From assembly GCA_945643635.1 (NCBI GenBank), contig CALZFC010000033.1, forward strand, positions 3,438,001-3,502,000: a DNA stretch of 64,000 bases. Direction: 5' to 3'. The position numbers were made by a program, and so were the translations under genes. This DNA comes from Allodiplogaster sudhausi (Eukaryota; Nematoda; Chromadorea; Rhabditida; Diplogasteridae). Below are positions 48,796-59,901 of the stretch, one piece after another; the first letter of the stretch is position 1, and each line of letters starts with the position of its first letter. Below the pieces are notes generated by a model. That model saw only the letters and a list, made by a program, of their open reading frames with translations, had not been told where the DNA came from and did not search any database.

Positions 48796-50688
48796 CGACT
48801 GCAGGGGAGAGATTATCTCAAGGAGACATCTCGATTATGATCCGTTACGTCTATTAATGTCCGCATCACTCGGTTTAACGCGCTCAGGGAGAATAATTAA
48901 TTCGACAACAGTTATGAGAAAGCGATTAATCTCTTAAGAAACATATTCAGTCACGCGGAACATTCCATGCCGTTTACTCTTTTAGTGAGAATGTCTGAAA
49001 CAGTGAGACAAATCGGAGAAGCAGAAGGGTAGAGGAGGGATTCATCAGATGAACAGCGATTAGCAGGCAGCTTTCACAAGAAGAAAGTAACCAGATGGTA
49101 CGTGGGAGAGAGGGAGTTTGAGATATTGCAGTGAGAGAGCGAAAGGGAGAGAGAGCGAAGAGAGAAAGCAATGGAGAAAGAGAAAAGGGTGAGAAAGACT
49201 ATGCTGACGGGATATGGTGACGAATGGGGAGAGGCTGACTGCCTAAGGGAGCCCGAGTTGTAGAGGAGGGCGACGACAGCGTGGAGATGCTTATCGCCAG
49301 AGGTCTCCACGAGTTCTCTCTCTCTATCTCTCTCTCTCTCCTTCTTTCTCACTCTCTCTCTTTGCCTCTTTCTATGCTTCCTAATACCTCTCTCTCTCTC
49401 TCTCTCTCTCTTTACTTCTCTATCGTCTCTCACATTCTAACTCGTTCGTCTCCATTGAGCTCTTCACGCAATAATCCGCTGAGTTCGTGGATGTGTTGAG
49501 ATTGAAATCTTATGACACAAACGCATACCGGGTTTTTTGTGTGCACATTTAGGGGTTTCGTTGTTGACTGGTAAACAGAATGCAAAAACTTATGGTTAGA
49601 CCAATTTATGTCAATTGATGCATGAAATAGACAAGGCTATACAAAATCTTTATTTTTCTTATCTTTTGAATATATAATTTGTATTCAATCAACTCAGACG
49701 AATGAAGCGAATGAAGAGGAGGCTCTGAGAATATCCACAATTTCAGAGTATAGTTATCATATTGTTTCTGCGTGCATTGCAATCCATTGTTGAATCATTC
49801 GCTCCCTCTCTTTCTCTCTCAGCCTTCCTCTCTTTCACTGTATACTATATATGTATATACATATATACACATATATAGTATATCTCACTCCCTCTAGCTC
49901 TTTTAATAGCTCTCTCCGTGCCATGCCGTGAGCTTGTGTCTCAAATGGTCAAATAATAGGCGAACAGGTCAAAAGCAACAGACGGCATGGTAATTGTGGC
50001 AGGGACTGGGAGAGGAGAGACGAGAGAGCATGCGAGCGAGAGAGGTGTTGGATAACAGAGAAAGGCTCTCTTCTCAGCTTCGCCTCAGGCGAATGAGATC
50101 TCGACGAGAAAAGAAGAATGAACATGAGTTGTAGGGCTGTGAAGATCAAAGAGAATGGAGGGGAGGATATTGCAGAGGAAGTGGGCGGGGCAATGGGCTT
50201 TCTGCACCTGCAGGCGCAGCTACGAGTGGAAATGAGGCGTCGACAATCGAGGGAGAGAGTGTGTGTGTGAGAGAGAGAGAGAGAGATGGAGAGAGAGATA
50301 GAGGGAGAGAGAGATGGAGAGTGAGAGAGGGAGAGAGAGATGGAGAGAGAGAGAGGGGAGAATCCCTCCTCACCCTCTCCATCATCATTGTTGAGTATTG
50401 GAGTGACCTTCAGTGGATAGATGCAGATTTTGTGAACGGTTTCCGGGAGCGCTGCATATGAGAGAGAGAGAGAGTGGAAGACAGACTGAGAGAGAGAGAA
50501 AGTGAGTGACAGAGAGAGAGAGAGATACAGATAGAGAACGAGATGGAGAGAGAGAGGAAGAGGAGGAGATGGCTGGCCACATTGGACATCGGCGGATCAA
50601 GAATTTAAGCATAGTGCGCACCTCTCACCGGCCGGGCTTGCAACAGGAGAAGGGTAGATTTGCCTAAGCGCACCACATGCTGAATAAG

Positions 50689-50739
<51 letters not shown>

Positions 50740-51600
50740 GAGATAGAGACGGTGAGTTAGTGAGTGACCACTAGAAAGGAAAAAAGAGAATGGCAGAGTG
50801 AAAAGAGGAAAGACTAATTGTTGGTTCTGATAATTGTTCTTTGTTTTCACTTTTACCGTTACTTTTTTGAAGGCATGAAAAGCAACATTTGAGTTTTGCA
50901 CATGAAAGATTAAGGTCCGAAGGCGTCGACATTCACGGGCATTTTCAAGAGCCAGTGGCCTCGAGTATGGATACTCATGTATGTAGGCACATATCTCTAT
51001 GTACATACATATATGTATATTATGTACTCTGCACTTTTCCTCTCCATGTCACTCTGATTCTCACGCTCTCCCTCTTTACTCCCTCCTTCTTTCCTCTTTC
51101 TTGCTGTCTCTTTCATACACACACTCTCTCTCATTCCTCTATCCCTATGGTCATCACTTTCGGTCCTCTCTATCTCTCCGTCTCTCTCCTTCCCTCTCTT
51201 TCCCTCTTCGTTGCTCTCATTCACACTCTCGATTGCCTTGGCCATTCTTCCATTGTTTTTGAGTGTCGGCGTGCAAGAAGGCCGACATGCAAATTCCGAG
51301 GTCACTCGAGCGACGACCAACCGTATTGCTACTTTGATATGTTCCTCTTCCTCTTTTCTCTCTCTCTCTATTCCCTCGCCCTCTATCTTTTTCTCTTTCT
51401 CTCTCTCTCTCTCCTTTCCTCTCTCTGTCTCTGCCTCACTTCTCAAGCGATATCCTATTTGTAAAGTTCGGCACATGAAAAAAGAGGGTGCGGCAAGGGA
51501 TCAAAGCAACTGAGAAGACGGCGAATGGAAGACGAGTGAAGGATTGCCCCAAGGAGAAGATTAATTTATCTCACGCAATTTTCTTTCTTTCTAAGGACAA
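48796..51600. other. Intergenic stretch dominated by microsatellites
   Basis: CT tracts (49314-49412, 51360-51430) and GA tracts (50250-50352, 50461-50556, 50689-50744), with chance Ser/Leu- or Arg/Glu-rich open frames. A near-perfect AT hairpin lies at 49841-49882 (arms TATACTATATATGT / ACATATATAGTATA, 14 bp loop). No gene recognised. Confidence 0.6.
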
Positions 51601-51649
51601 ATAAAAAAGTGAATGGAACACAAATGTAATCGAAGACGGTTTTCACAGC

Positions 51650-51870
51650 CAATGTTGCAAATTCTCAGAGCGATAGTGGAAATTGTTTACATGCAGAAAT
51701 GCCGAAGAGCCAGGGGATGCGACTCCGAGCGGCTCTAGCCGCACGAACCATGTTACATGAATATCTATATAATTCCAAGTCCCTGCATGCTTCTGAAAAA
51801 GCCAGGCACTCCACTGCCGGAGTGGCCACCGAGGCACTTCACTGCAGGAATACCTGGCAGGTTGAACAAG
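51650..51870 (-). pseudogene. Relic of FAAH-like amidase C-terminus (copy 2)
   Basis: Reverse-strand reading gives LFNLPGIPAVKCLGGHSGSG followed by VPG. This resembles the FAAH-type amidase block in which the standard pattern is N-x-x-G-x-PA-x-x-x-P-x-GL-x-x-x-G-x-P. Conserved positions are lost and a stop follows within about 15 codons. The DNA matches the copy at 52.4 kb over the AGTGCC..GTTGGCC..CTCC region. No catalytic Ser-Ser-Lys region is nearby. Best read as a decayed fragment of an amidase duplication. Confidence 0.4.
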
Positions 51871-52199
51871 ACAATTTACGAGGCACTGCTTCCTTGAAGA
51901 TGGACTAAATTGAAAACAGCAAATAAAAACTGCATTGATTACTGCTATAAAAATTTTTTTACGGAAATTCTCTGTTGCAGCAAATAAACGGGGTACAATT
52001 GCTTGACGGTCCACTGAGATTCGACGTATGTACATATGCATGTACATATGTATGTACATACAAATTAGAAACCGATTCAAACAAAGAGCAACTTCCACTT
52101 GCTGCTTCAGTTCTTTTCTCTCAATAAGACACGCCTTTTGATTTCTTACTCATTGGCTCATCGTCCATAATTTATTCCGGTTATGTTATTCTTATTTTA

Positions 52200-52515
52200 T
52201 TATCTCTTACTATTGAAAAATGCAAGATTACATAAGTAAAAGCCTATGTCTTCGATTTCTTTAGCCAGTCGAAGAAGAAGAGCGTCCGAGCCCTGTCGGC
52301 CGATAATCTGCAGAGATACTCAAATTTGTGGCCGCAATAATTACATTTGTTAAGAGGTAATATAGTATGCGCAATTATGAGAAGTGGAAAAACATGGCCT
52401 ACCTGAACGCCCAGAGCACTCCATCGTCGGAGAGGCCAACGGGGCACTGAACCACCGGGAAGCTGAGAGCGTTGTAAATTCCCGTGTAGAAGAGATTCTT
52501 CATTTTGAATGCGAA
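52200..52515 (-). pseudogene. Fragment of FAAH-like amidase C-terminus with a phase mismatch
   Basis: Exon 52515-52403 reads FAFKMKNLFYTGIYNALSFP and then VVQCPVGLSDDG, matching the FAAH2-type YTG-x-x-x-AL-x-x-PV-x-QCP-x-GL block. The next exon, 52307 to a stop at 52202-52200, reads IIGRQGSDALLLRLAKEIED, the expected end of an amidase. The first exon ends in phase 2 but the second needs phase 0, so a normal join breaks the frame. No upstream amidase exons (GGSSGGE signature) were found between 52516 and 53471. Either a pseudogene fragment or a gene piece with an unusual junction. Confidence 0.5.
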
Positions 52516-53471
52516 CTCAAAACAGATATCAATTATCAGTGCAATTGCAGAAAATAGCGACAATTTAAACTAAGACGATCTCGAAAGAAGGATTTTTGTA
52601 CATGTTGAAGTCCTATGAACAATTTATTTCCGATTAAAAAAATTTATTTGGGTCATACGTCTTGAGCCGCTTGGTGCCGCTCAAGCCGTATCGTAGCGGT
52701 ACTGTACATGTTCACATGTACATATTTGTGTGCACACATGGGCGATAAAATTAACTCTGCAGACAGAATAAGTTAGTCGTTTTAAAATGGCCAACGACAT
52801 TTTTTCTCTGACGTCTCAGAAGCCGGATCGAGTCATAAAGCTGGGGCTTCCTCTGTATTCCGCTATTTTTCACAATTTATTTTAGTTTTATCAACGTCTT
52901 CAGGGCTAGATCATCTCATAACCTCGGGAGAAGCCGAGATCATTCCTTTGTTAGAGACAGACGGAATGCTCTCTTGCACAGCCGCAACGCGCCCGCAACG
53001 CAAACAAAAAGAGCATCCAGTCTCGCTAACCCGTCTCCCGTGTGTACATAGCATGCGGTTCATTCATTCATTCGGAACACCCGGCACTTTAGCCGATTTA
53101 TTATTTAATCTACCATTGCTATAGATATTTCACATGTACATGCTCAATTCTTGAAAAACTACCATGTATGAATGCCTTTGCTCGTATGTAAATGCATACA
53201 TATGTTTAAGTAGAACATCTAAAATAGAACTGGTTAGAGCATATTATAGGAAAAAATTCTTCTTTGAACGATTATGTCATTCTTTTGCAATTCTTATCTC
53301 TGTTCCTATGACGGAAGAATCTATCTTTCGCCAGCTTCGGAGGTCTGCTGGTGCGATGAATTGGATGAATCATCGCTGTTGACTCTCATTCATTCTCTCT
53401 CTCGCTCTGTGTCACCTCGGTGAAGAGGCCATCTCTGTCTCCTTCTCAACAAGCTTGAATACCTTCCAAAG

Positions 53472-56400
53472 ATGTCAAATTCCAATTCCGGTAGGTCTAT
53501 TTGAACGTAATTTTTTTTAAATAAAAATTACAGTTTGTTTTTGTTTTCGTAAAATAAAAAAATACTTTCTACTGCTTTAAAAATAAAGGTATGATAATAA
53601 TGTGAAGGCGGCGGGAACTTCGCGTCGGCCCGCGCCTTCTTCGAGGCGGCGAAGCGGCCCGAGAATCGGGCGGCCGCCACGGCGGCGGCCAAGAATCCGT
53701 TCGTGCGCTCGATGGTGGCGTCCGCCGCCAAGAATCCGGAGACACAGCGACTCGTCGCAGACGCGCTTACTCGCCAGGCGCAGGTCGAGAAAGAAAAGGA
53801 AAAAAACAATATTAAAAAATTTTTATGCGAGTACTTTTAGGCAGCAGCTTCTAAGCCACTTCCACCGACGCCATCAGCAGCTTCCTCGTCTTCCTTTCCC
53901 TCGCGGCCTGCGCCCTCCTTCAAGCCCACGGCAACTGTTCAGCCGTCAACGGCCTCCTACGATCTGCCTCCACCGCCTGCGAAAGACTACTCTCGCGCAG
54001 TACGTTTTTTGTTCATGACATTTTACTTTACAACGTTACAAACTAATACACGCGAATTTCCTCACGTATTCATTTACTCGATACCGTTCTTGACTTCCTT
54101 AGGCCACATCACAGCCAGTAAAGCCAATGTATCCTTCAATCATGGACGAACTCAAGTCGCTGAACATTGGCTCCCCGTCACCGCCGTTAAATAATGGTTG
54201 CTTATTTTATTAATTTTTGAACTCAAAAAATGTTCTTCGGCATGCGTTGTCCTCCTTTAATTAGCACGTTTAACCCTCTCAAGGAGTACCTCTAGAAGTG
54301 TGAATGCCTTTTACTTTTCTTTTGTACATCTGTACGTTTATTGATTATAAATGAAGGAGTTACATATAATAACAGTACACACAGAAAAGAATGTCTTAGA
54401 CATCAAATGTCTTGTCCCGAATGTCCAGAGAAATGTCTAAGACATCGCATGTCTAGCTCAGTAAAGTCTAGTCCAACAAGACTTCAATGTCTAGAAATTT
54501 CGCGGAACGTGAATGTCTTATATGTCTAGGATTTTTTTGGTCGTTACAGAAATATTCGAAACGTATAGCTACGCACGGACTATAAAATTCAGAAAAAAAT
54601 GAAAAATAGGCGCGATTATAATATTGTTTTCCATATTACTTTTGCTGTTATTATGTTTTTTTTTCCTTCCCAGGTCGGCGCGCGGTCGCCGAGGTGTCTG
54701 TTGACGGCTGCCGTAATCGAGAACTTCCGTCAGCTTCGCGGCAAGCAAGGTTTGGAGCTTCCATGTTGCTAGTTAGCATGCTGTGATGAATATATTCCTT
54801 TTGAATATCGAAAAGCTTATTTACTTCTTGTTTAAGTGCACTTTTGAAGTGTATGATTTTATTTTTTAGCATTGATTTTCAGACAGACTCGCGCGTTGCG
54901 GTTGCCGTCAGGTGGACGCCGCGCCCGATTCTCACGGCTATATCGCGGCGACTTAACAGGTTTCAATGTTAAATCAGTTCTATTTCATCTTTCAGTTTAA
55001 AAGTAAACACGTATTTCATTGATTTTAGTGAAGAATTCTATAGTTGACCTTTTCTTTCGGTCAAGATTCTCAGCAACATTCATTTTTTAGTCCTGATGGC
55101 CAAATTCGAAATTATACTTCAAAATTAAGAATAAAACGCGGAAAAACGCACCCTATTATAATGTTGTTTACCTTGCTACTGTTACTGTTATTAAGTTTGC
55201 TATTTAAGCTTTGCTTGGCGCGCTGGCGCCCCGGCCTCTGTTGTCGACTACCGCGCGCGAGTTGCTGCTGCCGCGTGTTTCGTGGCAAGCAACGAGGTTA
55301 GCGGCTTCTGTGTTATTTCTTAGTATGCAGTGCTGATTATATTCACTTTGAATGCCGAATAACTTATCCACTTCATTCAGGGCTGCTGCGTTCCGGTTCC
55401 CCTTGGGTGGAGGCGAGTCTCCGTGCTTGTCGTAGCTGCCAAAACAGGTTTCATTCTTTACTTCCGTTCCATTTCCTCATTCATTCTAAAAACTAAAAGC
55501 GATGTTTCACGTTGATATTATTTTACTCACAGTTAAGTCCCAGTAAGCTGTTAGATTGTTTTGTGACAAAGTGGGATATTTGCTAATTGGGACACAATAT
55601 TACTTTGTCTTTTTAGTTGGTTATTTATTCCTTTCCATTTCTCTTCCTTTTCCAGGCCGAGATCTTGCTGACAATGGCGCCGAGATGGCCAGTCAACTGC
55701 ACTGGAATGCAAACGCTCACTTCCTTAGTCACTTCAGAAATTATTTATATACTCTGGCATATTTCATGCAATTTTTTAAAGTTACCGTATACTTACCGTA
55801 CCCTTGGGGCAGGAGTAACCAAATAGTAGCCATCTTTCAGTGTGTTCACTTCTAGAGTTGCAGGACCATTTCTTTTCTTTGTTAATCCTGTTTATAAAAA
55901 AAACAACTAATGAGTGATCTTTATTCTGTTAATATTTTAATCTAGTCAACTGCGGTTGTCTTCGCGGCAAACTCCGGTGACTCATCCTTGCGCGTCCACT
56001 CCCGCCATCCAGAGTCGCGGTGGGCGGATCCCTCCTCCCTTACTTCTCTTCCTTCCCATCTACAACAAGGATTTCTTCGATCGCACACGATTGCCACTCA
56101 CGTCCTCGACCCTTGACACCACCACTTCATATTTTGCTTTAGATGGATCCTCTTTTTTCTTCTTTTTTATATTAACACTTTCCGCTCAGAATGAAGATCG
56201 ATAAGAAAGAATATTAGGATATCAATAGGAGGTATTCTACTAGGTTGTTTTGTTTCTGTTCACCAAAGGCGCTGGCTCGTTTGTTTTGTTTCTCCATACG
56301 GTTGAATATGTGATTGATAAAAAAACTATTGCCTGTATACATTCTACAACATATAATGCACTCGATATATGTGAAATGATGAAGAAAGCAAGAGAAGAGA

Positions 56401-58678
56401 AACAAGAAGGGAAGGGAGCGCGCGCGGCGCCAAATCGATTGGCTAGACATTCTGTCCAAAGGGACAAGACATTCAGTCTAGCTCGCCATGTCTCGTTGGC
56501 TTGGACATACGCGGCTAGACATTTGCTGTCTAGTGGGACTGGACATTCCTGTCTCAGTGCCAATCGCGGACATAATGTCTAGCCTGAATGTCTTGTCCCA
56601 CAAGACTTTCTTCTCTGTGTGTACGAAGTACTAAATGGCTAAACAAGCGAATGAAGGTTGGTCGTCGTCGAGCAGCCCGAAGGCGTCCTCTCCGACGCGG
56701 CCGCCGCCGCCGCGCGCCTCCTTCTCGCCGTCGCCGACCTCCGAAGCCTATGCCACGGTAACTCTTCACGCTAATTCGAGCAGCAGCCAGGTAGGCCACG
56801 AGCAGCAGCTTCTTCCGCATCATCGCACATCTCTCCCTCAGCCTTTCTTGTTTTGGGTTCATTGTCTCTTGTAACTTTAGGCGAAGTTTCCTTATAACGG
56901 GGCCCACTTTGACGAGCTCTCCGTCTCGCCCGGCGATCGAATCCTGCTCAAGCGTGAGGTGGACGAGCAGTGGATATACGGTAGGCGACCCCGCTTGGTT
57001 ACTGTAGCTGCATCAGGCTTACTTGTTCATCTAGAGAACTACGGAGAATGGCATTTAGGTGGTTTAAACAATATAATTAATATAGTAGCTATCAGGAATC
57101 TAAACAATTTGAGGCAGAATAAAAATGTATTCTTTTGTTAGCCTAAGTATTTCGTCAGTATCAATGACAGGATTTAACGAGAAGACCGGCAAGTTCGGCA
57201 TTGTGCCTCTCTCCTTTCTGGACATCAAAATTCCCCTCGCGCCTTCGCCTCGGGCCACTTCTTCTTCATTTCCCCCCATATCGACTGGAGGAGTTCGTCT
57301 TTTTCTCACTTATATCTTCAGAAACGTCATCCATATACAATATTGCTATGAAACACGCAATAAAGTGTTTTTAGAATATGGTAACGGCGCTCTACGATTA
57401 CTCCTCTCCTGAACCGAGCGATCTTTCGGTCAGCCAAATTAAATACTAGAATATTTCAACACTTTATTAGTTGTTTCGCCATTATCTATTGAAAATTTAG
57501 TTCTTCGCGAACGAGCAAATTCGAGTGACCGAACGAATTAATGCAGAGTGGCTGCGTGGCGAAATCGGTACGTAAAAAAAACGTTTCAAGTATTCGCAAC
57601 ATGTTTTCTTCGTAGCGATTGAAATAATAAATTACTATGTGTGCGACATTACTATGACATATAAATCTAAGAAGATAAATGAGTAAAAAAGTAGAAAAAA
57701 ATTATAAACAAAGCGCTTTTACTGCAGGCACGAGAAGCGGCATCTTCCCAGCAAACTTTATTTCGAACCCGAATGTCTCCGTTCCGCAAGCTCAATCTCA
57801 GGTTGCTTTTCTTCTTTTGCTTGCTGTTTCCTCATTTTTTCTCGCCTCTTTTAATGTTTATGAGATTATCTAAATATAAACATAAATACGTACAAATAAC
57901 TCAAAATGTAGATGTCATCTCAATCAAATTACGCGTCATCTGAAACTGTCGTTGCTGCCTACGACTACAACAGCGGAGTTCCGGATGATCTCGTCTTTCG
58001 AGCGGTTATTCAAACACATTCTTTTCCCTCGATCTTAGAACAACCTGAGACTGCTTTATTTTGGTATTATTGCTTGCTTCAAAGTGTTTTTGAAAAAAGT
58101 AGGTTTCTGAAATGCGATATTTAGGGAGACCAAATCGAGGTGCTGGAGCGACTCGCCGGGGGAGAGTGGCTGCGGGGAAGACTCAGTGGACGGGTCGGAC
58201 TCGTTCCCGTCACGTACACACAGAAGATGGAAAGCTCGCCAGCCATTGCATCTGTTGCAAACTCTTCTAAGGTATTTTAACCCTCAAGAGATTTTAATCA
58301 TATATTAGTATTTTAATTCTTTCTTATTGTGTGGTTGTTTTAAATTTATTTTCTTTGTTTCTTTTGGATAGTAAAGGGGGAATGTGAATTTTCTCACCGA
58401 ATGACGCATTTAAAGTTCCCGCCGGGGACGCCAGTACACCCGCCGCAGGCCGTGACGGCCATCGCCGACTACTTCACAGCCGAAGCAGACCAACTCTGCT
58501 TCTCGCGAGGCGACAAACTGCTCATCATTGAAAAAGTTTGTCTTTCTTGTCAGTCACTTTTGTCAAGTAATAGAATGCCATTTTGCAGGTCGACCAGAAT
58601 TGGGCCAAGGGCAAATTCGCGGATTCAGGCATGAAGACACTGCCTCCTGGCTATTTCCCACTAAATATGGTTCAGTAG
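53472..58678 (+). CDS. Adaptor protein with four SH3 domains
   Basis: Cytoplasmic scaffold expected to bind Pro-rich partners in actin, endocytic or signalling complexes. Exons: 53472-53490, 53608-53783, 53841-53999, 54103-54196, 56657-56790, 56881-56980, 57171-57292, 57375-57428, 57501-57567, 57728-57801, 57912-58004, 58125-58271, 58416-58535 and 58589-58678 (TAG), giving 482 aa. The N-terminus is Gly/Ala-rich and helical (FASARAFFEAAKRPENRAAA), then comes a long Pro/Ser/Ala linker. SH3-1 is about 195-252 (KFPYNGAHFDELSVSPGD), SH3-2 about 272-323 (ALYDYSSPEPSDLSF), SH3-3 about 345-397 (AAYDYNSGVPDDLVFRAGD) and SH3-4 about 426-482 (AIADYFTAEADQLCFSRGD). Each has the ALYDY-like start, the central Trp and the terminal Pro-x-x-(Y/F) region. 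Exon 5 has an alternative donor at 56757. The layout recalls SH3D19/Eve-1-like or SORBS-like adaptors, but I cannot assign an orthologue. Confidence 0.85.
54375..56624 (+). mobile_element. Non-autonomous TIR DNA transposon inside intron 4 of the SH3 gene
   Basis: The left end reads GTACACACAGAAAAGAATGT. The right end, read on the other strand, begins GTACACACAGAGAAGAAAGT, so 21 of 23 terminal bases match as an inverted repeat. Both subterminal zones (54383-54535 and 56445-56612) are packed with ATGTCT/AGACAT motifs in both directions, including GTCTTGTCCC near both ends. GTAC flanks both ends and could be the target duplication, or TA could be. The core has two diverged copies of a module of about 430 bp. 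No transposase was recognised in any frame. The element is 2.25 kb and explains why this intron is far longer than the others in the gene. Confidence 0.7.
54590..55520 (+). repeat. Duplicated module with exon-like GC-rich blocks in the transposon core
   Basis: Copy A (about 54590-55030) and copy B (about 55110-55520) align end to end. Each has an AT-rich lead (ATTATAAT-GTTGTTT.. to CTGTTATTA), a GC-rich block ending GGCAAGCAA..G then GT, an AT-rich spacer, and a second GC-rich block ending AACAGGTTTCA. The GC-rich blocks are framed by CAG and GT as if spliced. A third, weaker block lies near 55655-55730. No protein family was recognised in these blocks. Confidence 0.6.
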
Positions 58679-58709
58679 CCTGTGCACAAGTGAAAGGTGC
58701 AAAAAATTA

Positions 58710-58715
58710 AATAAA
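58710..58715 (+). terminator. Poly(A) signal of the SH3 adaptor gene
   Basis: AATAAA 32 bases after the TAG stop, followed by more A-rich AATAAA-like sequence. Confidence 0.5.
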
Positions 58716-59755
58716 AAATAAAAATATACATAAGAGAAAGATAAATAAAAGAGACAGGTATGTATTAAATGGTATATCTACGCTAATCTTGCAAACTTTT
58801 GAAAAGATATAGTCATCATCTAAAAATAGATCCAAAATTATCATCGCGCTCAAATTTCCATGGTCTAACGCTTTGTGATATTTGCTTTGCCAGTGCCAAG
58901 AATGCAACATTCTTCACAAATATTTTGTGTCTCCTCAAAGCAGCTTTTAATCATTTTGGTCTTTAACGAGTCTGATATCTTTGTATCGGTGTATCGGCTT
59001 CTTCACTTATATTTAGTGAAATTTTGCTCCCTGTGATTGGCCTAGTGAACCCGGTCGACTATGAAATAATCTTGTAGTACTATTTCTAATCTTGAATAAA
59101 CGTCTGCTATAACATCGTCTATCGTCTCATGTCCAGCATGGAAACACAATAAGTTCAAGGAATATTACTGTAATTGTGTTGGATGATTTCATATGCTTGA
59201 AGATATCAATTCATGTTTTTGGAGTTTTTTTTAATGTTATTTTTTAAACCAAAATAAATGGGGAGGCGGTAGAATGAAACGCTTTGACTCGCGAATTTGC
59301 CATATCTTTCACAATGTACATATGTATGTATGTACGTACATTTTGGCAATTTCTGGTCTCTCTAATTGCTCAGCCACTCCACTGCCTTTCTCTCTTCCAT
59401 CCGTTACAGTCTAAGACACACTCGAACATGTGCTGCTTTGTGATGAAATACGCAAGTGATCGTGTGCTTTGTGTCTGCTGATCCCTTCATTCTTCTCTCT
59501 TCTCATCTTTCCTCATGACATTTTTTCTCCTCGCATTTCATAAATTCCTCTTCAATAAATTTCCATTACTCTTTCTCTTTTTTATCTCTAGTTCTCAAAT
59601 TTTGCCCTTTACTTGAGTTGATTTTTCCTTCTCTCCAATTTTTTCACTTGTCTGTGTTCATGTTTGTATGCTCAAAACTATTCTTCTTGTCGTGTCACGT
59701 GTGAACAAACTCGTCTTTCTCCTTTTTCCTTCGTATCCCTTATTCTCTTTCCTTT

Positions 59756-59865
59756 TCGTTTTCTCTCTCCTTCTCTCTCTCACTCTCATTCTCTATCTCT
59801 CTCCCCTCTCTCTCTTTCTCTCTCTCCTTCTCTCTCTCCTTCTCTCTCTCTCTCTCTCTCTCTCT

Positions 59866-59899
<34 letters not shown>

Positions 59900-59901
59900 T
59901 A
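59756..59901 (+). repeat. (CT)n microsatellite
   Basis: Long CT/CTTCTC repeat in intergenic DNA; it gives rise to two overlapping spurious open frames. Confidence 0.9.
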
